Source: Ailanthus altissimus (Eukaryota; Streptophyta; Magnoliopsida; Sapindales; Simaroubaceae). From it: a stretch of DNA of 64,000 bases. The position numbers and the translations under genes are program-made. Shown here one piece after another: positions 37,236 through 48,959 of this stretch. The notes below the pieces were generated by a model that did no database searches, was not told the origin of the DNA, and was given only the letters and a program-made list of their open reading frames with translations. The stretch is from NCBI GenBank assembly GCA_946807835.1, contig OX327695.1:28440501-28504500 (forward strand), read 5' to 3'. Position 1 is the stretch's first letter. Each line of letters begins with the position of its first letter.

Positions 37236-39476
37236 ATGTCTATTATAAATTTACAAATCTTTGCACTTGATGTCTCTAAAAAAAATTACCTATCATGGGT
37301 ATTGGATGCCATTATGTACTCCCAAGTTAATGGTTTGAAAAATATGATTGAAAAAGAAAATAATATATCCTTGTAGAACAAGTTAAAAGCTATAATTTTT
37401 TCATCGTTACTTACATGAGAGCCTGAAAACTTAATTTTTGATAATAAAATACCTGCAAATGTTTTGAAAAAAATCTAAAAGCAAGATATAATCATTAGAA
37501 AGATATGTTCTTCCAAAAGTAAGACATAAGTGGATAAATCTGTGATTACAGAACTTTAGAACTATTGTTAAATACAATTCTGCTTTATTTATAATCACAT
37601 CACAGCTAAAAATGTGTGGTAAAAAAGTTACAGAACAAGATATATTAGAGATAACATTCTCTACTTTTCATGCCTCTAATATTATTACAAAACAAAATAA
37701 CTTAGAATTAATGTCATGTCTTCTGCTTGCTGAACAAAATAATGAGCTCTTATTAAAAAAAATTAAATATCACGTTCAACTAGTTCTCAATTATTCCTAG
37801 AAGCAAATACAAATACTCATAACAAAGTTGGACATGATCGTAGGAGAAATAAAAGGCGTAGTTATCATCCTTATGATGATCGTAAGTGCCAAGAACAAAG
37901 GAACACTCAAACAGGGCAGAAACACCAAGTTAAAGATAATGGTGTAGAGAATAAAAGTCCTAAGTATTATGAAAATACTTGTTATCAATGTGATGCAAAC
38001 GAACATTGGTAAGGTATATGCTGTACCCTAAAGCATCTAGTCAAACTTTATGAGGCATTTGTCAAGGTAAAGAAAAATACTATAGAGACAAATCTTATTA
38101 ATAACTTGAATCTTATAGATCTTACTCATCTAGATGTCTCTTATTTATTTGGAGATAAAGAAGTGATCAATGATCATTAAGTTTTAAATACCTATATGTT
38201 AGATATTTATTATGCTTTTTGCATGCATAAAATATAACTTTTTGTAATACCGATGAAAAGATGCAATTTTTTGAATGAATGAAGAAAAAATATAACTTTT
38301 ATTTAATATAAGGAATGACTTTTAAAGATGAATTGTCCACTTTAGAAAGGAAATTTGAAGATGTCTACTTAGCTAATAGTGCAACTACACACTGTCCTTC
38401 GAGATAAGAAATATTTCTCAAAATTAACAATGATTTTAGAAAAAGTCAATAACATATCAGACCTTGCAGATCTGATTGAAAGGTACAAAAGAGCAATAAT
38501 CTTATTAGCAAGTGGAATAAAATTATATATAAGTGAAGCTTTATACGTAGGCAGATTTAGAAGAAATTTACTTAGTTTAAAGACATCCACCAAAATATCA
38601 CATTGAGACTTTAAGTGAAAATATTATAAAATATCTCTGCATTATTTCTAATGTCTTAAATAAGAAATGCATACTTAAAAAGTTTCCTACCGTATCATCT
38701 AGTTAGTATTATACAGTTATAAAATCAATTGAAAGCTACACATTAATGGACCAGAAGTACAATGATCTAAAAATATTTATACTATAACATGATTGACTTG
38801 GTCATCCAGGATCAATAATGATGCGTAAGGTCATTGAAAATTCATATGAGTACCAATTAAAGAACCTAAAGATTTTGTTGCCTAATGAGAATGTTTGTAC
38901 TACTTGCTCATAAAGTAAGCTTATAATCAGACCGTCCCCTTTCAATATTAATATAAAATCTCCATAATTTTTATAAAAGATTCAATGACATATTTACGAA
39001 CCAATTCATCAACCAAGTTGACATTTTCACTATTTTATGATTTTGATTTATGCATCTGTATGATAATTATATGTTTGTTTTTGTCTACACAAAATATTAC
39101 ATTTATTATATTACTGGTACAAATTATTAAATTAAGAACATAATTTCTAGAATACCCTACTAACATTATACATTTAATAATATTAGTGAGTTTACATCTA
39201 AAATATTTTGTGACTAATGTACATAATGGGAATTGATGTAGAACATCCTATACCACATGTTCACACACAAAATGAATTAGTAGAACCTTAATTAAATGAC
39301 TTTAAATAATTACTCAAACTTTATTGATGCGCACACAAATACTAATTTTTGCATAGAGTCAGGCTATTTTTTATATTGCAGTATTAATTCATTTTAGGCC
39401 CACTGTATATCATCACTATTTTCTATTACAACTTGTACTTAGTTATCAACTAGATATATTCTATTTGCGTATCTTT
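37236..39476 (+). pseudogene. Copia gag, protease and integrase relic
   Basis: Frames on the plus strand read FALDVSKKNYLSWVLDA (gag start, ATG at 37236), then MCGKKVTEQDILEITFSTFH and SCLLLAEQNNELLLKK, and a zinc-knuckle remnant CYQCDANEHW near 37980. Next come LIDLTHLDVSYLFGD, a protease region with ATTHTVLRDKKYFSKLT (about 38370-38600), the GAG-pre-integrase phrase LGHPGS-like, and an integrase remnant DVEHPIPHVHTQNELVEP near 39237-39285. Stops and frameshifts abound. It breaks off inside integrase at about 39476, where inverted LTR sequence starts. Confidence 0.9.
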
Positions 39477-39572
39477 AATTATGCTGATAATATATTATAA
39501 ATGAATAATAGAAAGCAAGAGCTAAGGATAACTCAAATATTTAAAAATCTCTAAAAAGTATTATAGTATTTT
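39477..39572 (-). repeat. Copia LTR end, inverted relative to 36459-36554
   Basis: The reverse complement shares AATACTATAATACTTT, TTTGAGTTAT, TTAGCTCT and TATTATTCATTTATAA with 36459-36554. Confidence 0.75.
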
Positions 39573-39924
39573 TAGAAACATTGAAAATGAATAAATTATA
39601 AAAGGAACATATACATATTTATAGGCGAAAAAGGATGATGAAATTTACTAATTTACCCTCACTGCCTCTTACTCACACAACCTTTCACAACAATTATTAG
39701 TTTTTATGTCTACAATATTATTTGTATTGGGAAGTAAAAGGGTTTTTAGATTATAAAATTTCAACCAAGTTATGAGTAATCACTTGCTATGTTAATCACT
39801 TCCTTTTTATGCAATGATAATTAATTTAAGGAGGGTATTGTGAAGTTAAGGAACCTTGGTATTTAATATTTATGATTGAACGATTAAAATTTTTGTATTT
39901 ATTTTGTAAAAGAGTAATGTATAT

Positions 39925-40076
39925 ATCTTAAGTTATATTTTAAATTGTATTTTAAATAATAATATGTCAAGAAATTATTAGTTGGTGAAATGATATAAAT
40001 TTTAAAATTACCTATTTCACAATCTAATAATTGTGGTACAATTTGATATATAATTTGAGATGTGTAACTAAAAGCT
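39925..40076. repeat. Foldback MITE, copy 1
   Basis: The two halves are imperfect inverted copies: GAAATTATTAGTTGGTGAAA faces ATTTCACAATCTAATAATTG. It is related to the next copy. Confidence 0.6.
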
Positions 40077-40097
40077 CATTAATTGTTACTAATTAAT

Positions 40098-40292
40098 AAT
40101 GCTATACTTCTTAAATAGTATTTTAAATTTTTTTCATCTTAAATAATGTGTCAAGCAATTATTAGACGATTAAATAGTACAAATTTTAAAATTATTCATT
40201 ATAATTTATACTATTTCACTGTTTAATAATTGATCGATACATTATTCAGGATGAAAAATTTTAAATACAAATTGAGAAAATATAACATTATG
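40098..40292. repeat. Foldback MITE, copy 2
   Basis: About 97-bp arms fold on each other. The left arm TATACTTCTTAAATAGTATT ... CAAGCAATTATTAGACG mirrors the right arm AATAATTGATCGATACATTA ... CAAATTGAGAAAATATAAC. Target duplication not resolved in this AT-rich context. Confidence 0.7.
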
Positions 40293-40598
40293 CATCTAAA
40301 TAAATTTGTAGTGTATTTGTAACGATTTATCTCCATCCTGTTCATTGTTTTTAAATTAAAAATAATCACAATCCTACGTTTTTATATTTTATATATATTA
40401 CAATTTTATTATACAATAAAAAAATTGATTTTAAAATAACAACTAACACAATTACAATAAATGGTAACAACATCAATCGCTACTTTTAAATCAACAAAAA
40501 AATTAAATTAATTTAGAGATAATAATTGACTCAATCACAAATATTGCTAGTATTACTTTCATTATAAATCATTTTAATTTTAAAAAATCTAAATTTTT

Positions 40599-40705
40599 AT
40601 TTTTTTTTAATATTTTTACAACTATAAAGAAGAGGGGATTTAAACCCTGACCTTTAGGTCAGGGGAGTGCACTTACAATGAAATTCTTTACCATTTTAAC
40701 AAGTC
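40599..40705 (-). repeat. tRNA-derived SINE, copy 3
   Basis: On the minus strand it reads GTTAAAATGGTAAAGAATTT (A-box region), AAGTGCACTCCCCTGACC, a B-box-like GGGTTTAAATCCCC, and an A-rich tail. It aligns well with the copy at 17613-17731. Confidence 0.7.
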
Positions 40706-40719
40706 TCTATATATACAAA

Positions 40720-42780
40720 AAAAAAAAAAAATCCAAACTTTCATAACTGCCTTCTTTTAATAAATAACATTATCTCATAAAACCCCCACCACGAGAATAA
40801 AAAACAAAAATAAACAAGAAATTAGTGAAATTGTAATGCTTTTTAGTAATATAGTCAAAATACTTGTTGAAAATCATTATTAATTTTAATATATTTTAAA
40901 TATTTTTCTTTCTTCAATTTTATGAGTTGAAATAAAATATAATTATACAAATAAACTTAAAATCATTTTTTTCCTATAATAAATTGACTAAAATTTACTC
41001 CACCCATTGTCTAACCCCCTCCCCACTTTTTTTTCTTTATTTATCATTTTTTTAAATATTTTTGTACACTATTTAATTAAGTAAAAATATGACAAAATTC
41101 TTATAATATCCCTTTTCATCACTAAACTAACATTGAATTAGTCTCTTGTATCTTTATGAAATTTATTTAGCTGTTTAAACCCTATATAAACTGAGTTCTT
41201 TTTTTAAGTGTTTTTTTTTCAAGTTGAATATGACTAATTTGGCTTATTCGATCATTTATGATTTTTTTTAATCTAATGAGAATTTTAAGTCAATTTTAAC
41301 TTAATTAAAAAAGTAACAATTTTTTTTACCTTTTAATTGAATGTAAAAATTCTAAATGATGCTATTAATTGATTTTCTAAATGTATCCGTACCTATTTAA
41401 TATACTGCAATTTTCTTATCTATATAAAACATATCTCTTTTATTTATTATCAAATACCCATCATATAAAATACATACTTATTGTATTGATAAATTTCACA
41501 ATTCATGTGTTTTCTTTTCGTGCTTAGAACTTCAAAAAAAAAAATTGTACATCATACAAATTTAATAATTTTATATAAATATTACTTCAATATTAATTTG
41601 TGTAATTAAATATAACTATTTTATATCTTTTTTCATTTTTTTTATAAATTTAACATTAAAAAATTATAAGGGTATAAATGTAAAAAAAAAGTTTTAAGTT
41701 TTTTTTTAATTAACACAAAAAAAACATCTCAATTATATTAAGAAATGTTTTTTACTCCACTGATTTTTGTGATTTTTTTTTAATTCATATTTGTTTGACT
41801 TTTTATTTGTCATTGTTTATTCAAATTTAATTCATATCAGTAGACTGTATCAACTTCCAGCAATAAATCTCTTAATTAGGATGGATTTTTTATTGCCTTT
41901 TAGTCTTTTTATTTTTTTACACGGAGATAAAAATGAATTTAAAACCTCCATTAAAATAAAAGTTAATATATTATCAATTCTTTATTATTAAACCATTAAC
42001 ACAAATATTATCGTGAAGTTTATTGATAATTATATTTTCAAATATGTAATTTGAAATACTAGTAGATTTTGAGATGATTTTTTTGCTTCAGTTGAGTGTT
42101 TCGACGGTGATGTGAAATTATACAGGGAGGATGTATTTATAAACTCACTATCTTTATACTCCAAATTTATTTCAAACCTCGTTCGCTGTAAATTAAAATT
42201 GACTTTACCTTATTCGACAAAATCCTATCCTTAATTTTCTATGAATTTGAGGAAGCATTACTTCTAATAGGGCACTGCCATACACTAATCCAATCAATTA
42301 ATTTTATATGCAGATACTAACTAATCCATGATATTAGGTAAAAATTTAATTAGGTATAATTAATGTCATTGCCAAAGGACTTAACGAAAATTTTCAAACG
42401 GTAGGTGATAATAATAATAATAATAATAGTAATCTAATCTATAATTAGCTTAGCTGTGCTCAATTATGCTTTGCGAAACTATATTAACATTCCTCACATG
42501 TATCATATACTAATGATTATTGTGGGTCAATTAACAATAGCATTTCATGTACAAATTAATTATTCAAACTCACCTATACAACTTAACGTGGCATAACATA
42601 ATTTAAAGGATAAATATAAAAAATTAATAAAATAAATAATATGTTAATGACTTAAACTAATTATATCATACAATGTCAAATAATTAATATAAGCGAGTTT
42701 ATATAATTTAATTTATAAATATAGTATTATTCGTCAATTAATCATCGAGATGAATTACTTAATTACATGTAAAAAAATAT
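40720..42780. other. AT-rich intergenic DNA, nothing identified
   Basis: No recognisable gene or element end. There is a short AAT microsatellite near 42410-42430. Confidence 0.5.
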
Positions 42781-42786
42781 GAATAA

Positions 42787-42957
42787 GGTTATACTTTTCA
42801 TGTGGTATTTTAAAATTTTTATTTTAAATTGATATGTCAAAAAATTTATTGGATGACAAAATAGTACAATTTTTAAAATTATTTGTTACACTATTTTATT
42901 ATTTAATAATTATTTGACACAAAAATATTTAAAATATTATTTAAGAAGTATAATATT
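42787..42957. repeat. Foldback MITE, copy 3
   Basis: Shares GTTATACTT, TATTTTAAAATTTTTATTTT, ATGTCAAAAAATTTATTGGA and AAGAAGTATAATATT with the copies at 39925-40292 and folds in the same way. Confidence 0.6.
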
Positions 42958-43604
42958 ATTAATTAATTATTATTGTGGTCTAATTATCAATTACTATAAT
43001 TAATTACTTAATTAGATGATTTCCTTGAGGTTGCCTTGTCGGTTTATTGCAATAATATTCATTAAGATGAAGGCAAAATAAGCTTCGGCCTATGGCTACT
43101 TCTAACTTAAAATTCGTCAATATCTAATTATGGAAGAGACAAGGATATTTTTTGTTTTTTTAGTGTGGTTCGAATGGTCAAGAATAAAGGTGAATACGGT
43201 TTAATTCAATTTAATTTTAATTCAATTGAATTTCTATTAAAATTGAATAGAATTAAAAAAAGTAAAATTGAACCAGTCCAAATCAATTATTTTCCGAATT
43301 TGATCCGATTTAATTTTTCAATTGTAGTTATGGTCCAATTGGGCTTGTTTAAAATGTAGAGTTTTTTTTTATTTTTGTCCAAAAATTTTATTAAATTATT
43401 TTGAACCTAATTTTTGAGTCTATTTCATATTTATATAATTATTATTTACCTAATTTCAGCTAAATTTAAACTTTTAAATTATTAATAATATCCTAAGTGC
43501 TAACAAATTTATTTCATACTTATATGAGAGAAACAACCTAACATACAATATTCAACTTGAAGTATCATAATAATAAGAATGTAAACATTTTAATTTAAAA
43601 ATTA

Positions 43605-43939
43605 AAATCTGATGAAGTCCTCAAGGGAAACCTTAGAGCTTTTGGCCTTCAATAATACACCAGCAACTTCAGCTGGAGAAACTTTAACCTTTTCCTTAAG
43701 ATTTTCAATGTGACAAAAGTTATCGTGATAAAAAAATCTCCAAGTAGTTGGCTGCAAGCTGCTTGAAGGTGGAGAATGTGCAATAAGAGAGGTTAATTTG
43801 CATGCATGTTCATTCGACCTGCTCGCAGTAATGCAAGATAGATTTGATATTTGTAATTAGTAGTGAAGACAGTGATCCTTTCATCTCCACAGCAGCAGAG
43901 CAGACCATCAATGGCATTGAGAAGTCCAACAAGAGTCAC
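43605..43939 (-). pseudogene. AAA-ATPase (plant BCS1-like / ASD type) exon fragment
   Basis: On the minus strand, after a TTTAG acceptor, the frame reads VTLLGLLNAIDGLLCCCGDE, RITVFTTNYK, LALLRAGRMNMH, then a stop. After frameshifts it reads CTFSTFKQLAANYL and ENLKEKVKVSPAEVAG, then LLKAKSSKVSLEDFI. This is the second half of the AAA module and the following helix of plant AAA-ATPases; the sensor phrase FTTNYK and the arginine-finger-region phrase ALLRAGRMDMH are recognisable. Stops and the lack of Walker A and B exons mark it as a relic. Capture by a transposon or loss of the rest by deletion are both possible. Confidence 0.85.
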
Positions 43940-43999
43940 CTAAACATAAAATTGATGAGATTATGAAGTTTTATCCTTCAAAAACAATTGAAGATATCA

Positions 44000-45160
44000 A
44001 GTGCTCAGCTACATCAAGGTGCAAAATCTGATATATTCCAAAAAAAAAAAAAATTAAGCCCAATATAATCTGAAACTTGAGTTTTATAACCATAAAAGAG
44101 AATGATCAAATTCATATAGCCAAATGTAAATAGAGCATTTTAATTTCATAATAGCTACTAATTTTCATATTTTAACATCATATCACGAGCAATTTCCTTT
44201 CAAATAAAATTATGCAATATGAATATCAACCACAAATTAAAGTTAGTAATAGCTATTTACATAAATAATTGGATAAAGAAAACCAAAAAAATTAAATTGT
44301 ATATTCTTAGGAATCTAATGAACCATACATATTTTCATATTGGTATGATATTAAAAGAATTAAATTGTATATTCTTAAAAATTCAATGAACCACACATAT
44401 TTTCATATTTATATGATATTATTTAGTCTTTATAGTTTTAATACCAATAAAGATATAATTTATTTTTTATATACTTATTAATCTTTTTTATTTCTTGTCA
44501 ATGCGAAATTTTATTTACTTTTTTAACATATACAATTCCAAATTTTGAAGTTCATCTCTTATTTGGTGATAGCAAATACAAATTCGCATAACTCTAAATT
44601 TTATGCTCTATATCAATTACTTGCAAACCATAGAAAACCAACATTTTTAACCTTTAAATTTTATGCTCAAAGCAAATTAGTTCAGCACATAGAAGTTAGA
44701 ACGTACATTTCAACAAATAGCCATAACAATTGTAACCTAAACTAGCTCATAACTTATACCACCATAATTTATGCCACAGTCACAGAAGAGATAAAACTAC
44801 AACTTAATGTTAGTTGTATTAAAAAATTTACCCTTGAGAACACAAGCCAAGCCAAACGACAACACTTTAGAACAATGACAAACACTTCAAATTTTAAAAT
44901 TCAAAATCGTATTTACGCTTGACAGCAAAAGGCACTCTGAAAAAGAACAACCACAACATTTAATCTCAGTAGTATATAAGATTTAATCTCAGAGACGAGA
45001 GCAAGAGGGAGCTGCGACCTGCGACCAAGAGAAAAGTGAAAGACGAGAAAGAAAAATGAAATTTGCAATAAACTTAGGAATTTAGGGTTAGGGTATATAC
45101 GATTATCCAGTGTGGGTGAGCTCGTTGTGAAATTTGGTTATGGCCAATGACGTATTGCCA
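44000..45160. other. Unassigned sequence with leader-like segment
   Basis: 44950-45110 is less AT-rich and on the minus strand resembles a plant leader (AAACCCTAACCC-like start, CTCTCGTCT-rich), but I found no coding exon connecting it to the ATPase fragment. Confidence 0.3.
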
Positions 45161-45893
45161 CGTAGCAGAATCTTTTAAAAAACCAAATTTCCTATTTCGG
45201 TTTTTATTTTTAATAAATCAGACCATTTATTTTTTTACTAAAAGTAATCAATCGATTTTTTTTTTGCATAGAAACTGAACCGATTCAATTCAATTTGAAT
45301 CGACATTTTTTCAATTCCCAATTTTTTTTTTCACCCATAATCGATAATAGATTTTGTTCTTATAATTATTTAAATTTGAATAAAATAAAAAATAAAATTA
45401 TTTAATTGTATCTTGTGGGTGAAATTTTCATTCCCTCCGAACGTACTAAATAAAAATAAGATAGACCAGACAAAGATCATTTATTACAATATGGAAATCA
45501 AAGATCGATCATCTTAAAAGGAAAAAAGAAGTACAGATTTAGATAAGAGAAATGCAGTTGGGGGTTAATTGTTACGAAAATGATTATTTATTGTTAGAGG
45601 CGTTAGAAGTTATGTTTCCGAAAATGACTTGAAAACTATTTTCCAATCAAAGTTCGGACAACAAATTATTTATAAAAAAAAAAAAACAGAGGAACCAATC
45701 GGTGCTTAACATGAAAGTGATAACTCGAAGATGCTGAACAAGATACATGTTGTGTTGTTGGGGCCAATTGTTGAACTAAAAGTTACACGTAATACACTAA
45801 AATCACTTTCTATTAAAAGCTGTTTCTTGCTATGCAGCTTATGTCACTGTCGATATATCTATATTAGAGTTGTCCACCAACCGAAACATCCAC

Positions 45894-46300
45894 GGGAAAA
45901 GTTGGCAAATAATTTTTTAATTATTTTATTATTTTTATTTAATTAAATATAAAATAATTATATTTTATTAGTCAAATAATTTATTTTTGAACACATTTAT
46001 TTTTATATCAAATTTATAACTTCTTTAATTTTTTTTTTTACGAAACTTCATTGAACAAAGTTTATTGACCGAATATTTTTAAAGTTGTTATTATAAAAAT
46101 TAAAGTGTTGCTGAGGATCGCTTTGAATCAAATCAAAGAAATAGCTCCGGTAAATTTTTTAAACTTTGTTAAAAAATTTAAATTTATTAAAAATTAGATA
46201 AAATTTATATTTGAAGTTAAAAGTAGTTGTTATTAACGAACTAAATGAGTTAAAATGATATAAAAGGCGTTGAAATTCGGGCAAAAATAAGTTTTGGAGT
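45894..46300 (+). repeat. MULE left terminal inverted repeat
   Basis: Pairs with 49625-50031 in inverted orientation with moderate divergence and small indels. Confidence 0.85.
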
Positions 46301-46314
46301 GTGTTTGGCGAAAA

Positions 46315-46540
46315 TCAGACGGCGGTCGGTGCGGCCGCCGTCAATTTAGGCATCACGGGGCACATCTCGAGCCGGAGATGTGCCCCGAGATGCGCATATT
46401 GTGCACGCCGCGAGAACGAGATGGCCCCGCGGCGCGCACATTGTGCGCATCTCGGTATCGAGACTGCCCCGAGGCACGCACAACATGCGCATCGCGGGGG
46501 CACATCTCGGGCCCGAGATGTGCCCCCGCGATGAGCAATT
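46315..46540. repeat. GC-rich palindromic minisatellite in MULE subterminal region
   Basis: A GC island in AT-rich DNA. It holds a hairpin with 13-bp arms (46356-46368 and 46375-46387, 6-nt loop) and about three units of a 42-bp repeat beginning CCCCGAGATGCGCA, CCCCGCGGCGCGCA and CCCCGAGGCACGCA. It ends in a perfect 44-bp palindrome at 46490-46533 centred on CTCGGGCCCGAG. A weaker counterpart is at 49440-49620, with CATCTCGGGCCTGAGATG. Almost every frame is open here, giving several overlapping meaningless ORFs. Confidence 0.92.
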
Positions 46541-46631
46541 TTTTATTTTTTTAAATAATTTTACTAATTTTTCCATTTGTGAACTTTTCTTAATTTTGTT
46601 TTTTGTTTTTTGTTTTTTTTTTTCAGGTCAT

Positions 46632-47666
46632 ATGGAGTGTGATGCAATAGTTATTTGTTTTGGAGGAAAGTGGGAGAGTTTTAGTGACGGGGAAAAAAGC
46701 TATGTTGATTATAGTAATTTTGGAATTTCGGTTCCGAAAGATATTAATTTTGAAGATCTTTTAAATGCAGTATGTTATACTTTGGGAGTCGACAATGTGA
46801 ACTGTAAGGTGACTTTGAAAATCAAAATTGATGCAACGAGGTATAACCTAAAGCCTATTGAGATTAGAAATGACAGTGATGTTCAATTTTTTTTAAGCGC
46901 CAATAGAAGATCGTATTGTCCTTTATGTGTAACAGTGAATCTTAGAGCTCCTGTTTATGAAGATAATGTACAGCCCCTCAATCAAAATCCACCATCAATT
47001 TATGCTCATTTTATGTCAGCTAGCGGTAGCAACCAAGTGAGCCATACATCTCTATCAGTTCCAGTAGTGGTTTCTGCAAACACAACGAACGAGGAGAAAT
47101 GTAATGAAGACCCAGCCTATACACATTACGCTTGTGATGACATTAGAAATGTTAGGGATGTGGAAGGGGACTATGATGATGTTAGAAATGTTGATAATTT
47201 AGAAGGGGATGATTTAGCAGAAGGCGGACGTTGTTATGTTTCGACAAGCTCCCTAAATGTTGAAGCTAGAAGAATAGATTTTTGTGAGGCAGAAAACCCC
47301 TTTGTGTTTATGCCTCCAATACCACCATCAGACTTGGACATTTCAGATAAGATATCGAATAGTGGAATTGACGATGTGTTTGTAGAAAAGTTATTTGATA
47401 GCAAAGACGAACTTCATCAAGCTATTAGTATGGTAGCACTTAAAGGTAATTGGAGCTTTAAAGTGTCAAGGTCGACAAAAGATCGTTTTGAGATCAAATG
47501 TGATGATGATAGATGTCGATGGCGATTACGTGCAGTGTCGATAGATGTAAGGAAACATTTTATTATGCGCAGAACTGATTCAAGTCGCGTGTGCCAATTA
47601 GATCGATTGCGCGATGGTCATCGACAAGTAAAGTCTCGGATTATTGGTAAATTTATAAAAAAATAA
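46632..47666 (+). pseudogene. MULE transposase, N-terminal half (PB1-like region plus MuDR DNA-binding domain)
   Basis: The ATG at 46632 follows a TTTTTTTCAG tract, so a leader intron is likely; upstream in-frame codons in the GC repeat are not accepted. The 344-codon frame begins MECDAIVICFGGKWESF, a MULE N-terminal phrase. Acidic linkers follow, then at residues 250-330 the plant MuDR DNA-binding domain: FDSKDELHQAISMVAL, FKVSRSTKDRFEIKC and CRWRLRA, with Cys290, Cys295, Cys322 and His331. At FIKK a stop arises by frameshift. The next frame continues for about 50 codons (SRLYRPKEIQADIRGEF ... GTPEGSYKLL, to about 47830), matching the start of the family's catalytic region. The DDE catalytic domain itself is absent. 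Confidence 0.88.
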
Positions 47667-47799
47667 GTTTGCATCTGCGAGTCGACTTTATAGACCGAAG
47701 GAAATCCAAGCAGACATACGTGGGGAGTTTAGTGTGGACTTAACTTACCCTACTGCTTGGCGGTCTAAGGAGCATGCATTGGTCTTGATATGTGGTACT

Positions 47800-48930
47800 C
47801 CAGAGGGTTCATATAAATTACTACACGTTTAACTAGGTGCACAATTGCCTCTTTCTTCTCATGGTCTTTTGGTACTAATTTACGATGTACCGAAAGAACC
47901 TATAAATCAACCAACCATATTAAGTTATGCTTAAAACAAAATAAAAGTTATAAACCAATATATATATTTTTCATTCATATCAACACATACCAAATCCTTT
48001 CCTAATATTGTATCCTGAACCTCATCGAACAATGGAGTCCCTCGAGTCATCCAATTCAAAATACGAGGGAAGCGATCACCATTATGATAACCAAAAATCT
48101 CTCCGCACACTGGAATTGCCTCGAAAATCTATACCTAATATAATTATTTTTAAAATATAAGTTTGACGTATACAAACAAAATATATAATTAAGATCAAAA
48201 AGTTAAGTATAAGAAAATTATGGCGTACCAGAAATGCGTGCGAAAAGCCATACACGTTGTAACTCTCAAACTTCTTCTGTGCAAACCCTTTCCTTTTTAT
48301 TTTCTCAAGTTTTTGGAATGCAGCCTTCTTAAGTGAGTTATGAAGCACGGTCCATACAATATTGCCCCATGGATACTTATTAAACTCATCAAGGTCATCC
48401 ACTAAACATAGAACAAAATTTTGAATTCCACTATGCTCGTCACGTGGAATCAAAACACGATGCACAAAATAAAATAAACTCAACTTTACTGCATCTGCAT
48501 CGTCCATTTTCTCCAAATTTAGACGTGCGTACCATTGATCAAGAAATATATAAGATAATTTCTTTACCTCAGAAAAATATGTATCTCATAATCGAGTGCT
48601 CAATTTCCTATGCAGCTGCTGGGTGGGAGGGTAATCTCGCATTTGTAGTCCAGTGATTAGTACAAACTCCTGCCGACTAAAACGGATGCGTTTCCTCCCT
48701 ATGTAAAACCACATCTCATCTTCTAAATTAGAGGTATGCACCTCACGCAACAATAACTCGTGCACCAAAATACCAGAGAATGTCAACTGACATATCTAAG
48801 AAATGCCCCATACACGTCTGCCTAAATAATATTTTCTAATTTGTTGTCAATTTATCTTTAATGCAATGTAGATCCCACTTCTTAGCATAAGTCGTCACTG
48901 ATGCACGAAAAAATATATGCTCTGGAATTC
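47800..48930 (-). pseudogene. DUF1985 / Ulp1-associated gene carried by the MULE, lacking the protease domain
   Basis: Minus-strand frames read CMGHFLDMSV, then after a frameshift TFSGILVHELLLREV, DEMWFYIGRKRIRFSRQEFV and LITGLQMRDYP, the DUF1985 signature. It continues with EKMDDADAVKLSLFYFVHRV, FVLCLVDDLDEFNKYPWG and IVWTVLHNSLKKA, then AIPVCGEIFGYHNGDRFPRI and KLVPKDHEKKEAIVHLV near 47830. In related elements a C48/Ulp1 SUMO-protease-like domain would follow, but the sequence instead runs directly into the antisense of the transposase. Frameshifts and a stop after HRKLSTRL make it non-functional. Confidence 0.85.
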
Positions 48931-48959
48931 TATATTTTTTTTATACGTTCTCTTTCCTG

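Larger units (their letters stand above)
43175..45355. repeat. Pair of inverted GGTTTAATTCAATTT-type segments around an ATPase fragment
   Basis: 43178-43340 begins GGTGAATACGGTTTAATTC. The reverse complement of 45240-45345 begins GGGTGAAAAAAAAAATTGGG and contains ATTGAATTGAATCGGTTCAG. A similar segment lies at 50840-51050. Such cggttcaattcggtt repeats are common non-autonomous elements in plants. Whether 43175-45355 is one element is uncertain. Confidence 0.35.

Noticed and set aside
46380..46631. Upstream in-frame extension of the MULE transposase ORF
   Set aside because: This part is translation of the GC-rich repeat and of a T-rich intron-like tract. The conserved protein starts at 46632 after a CAG acceptor-like site.
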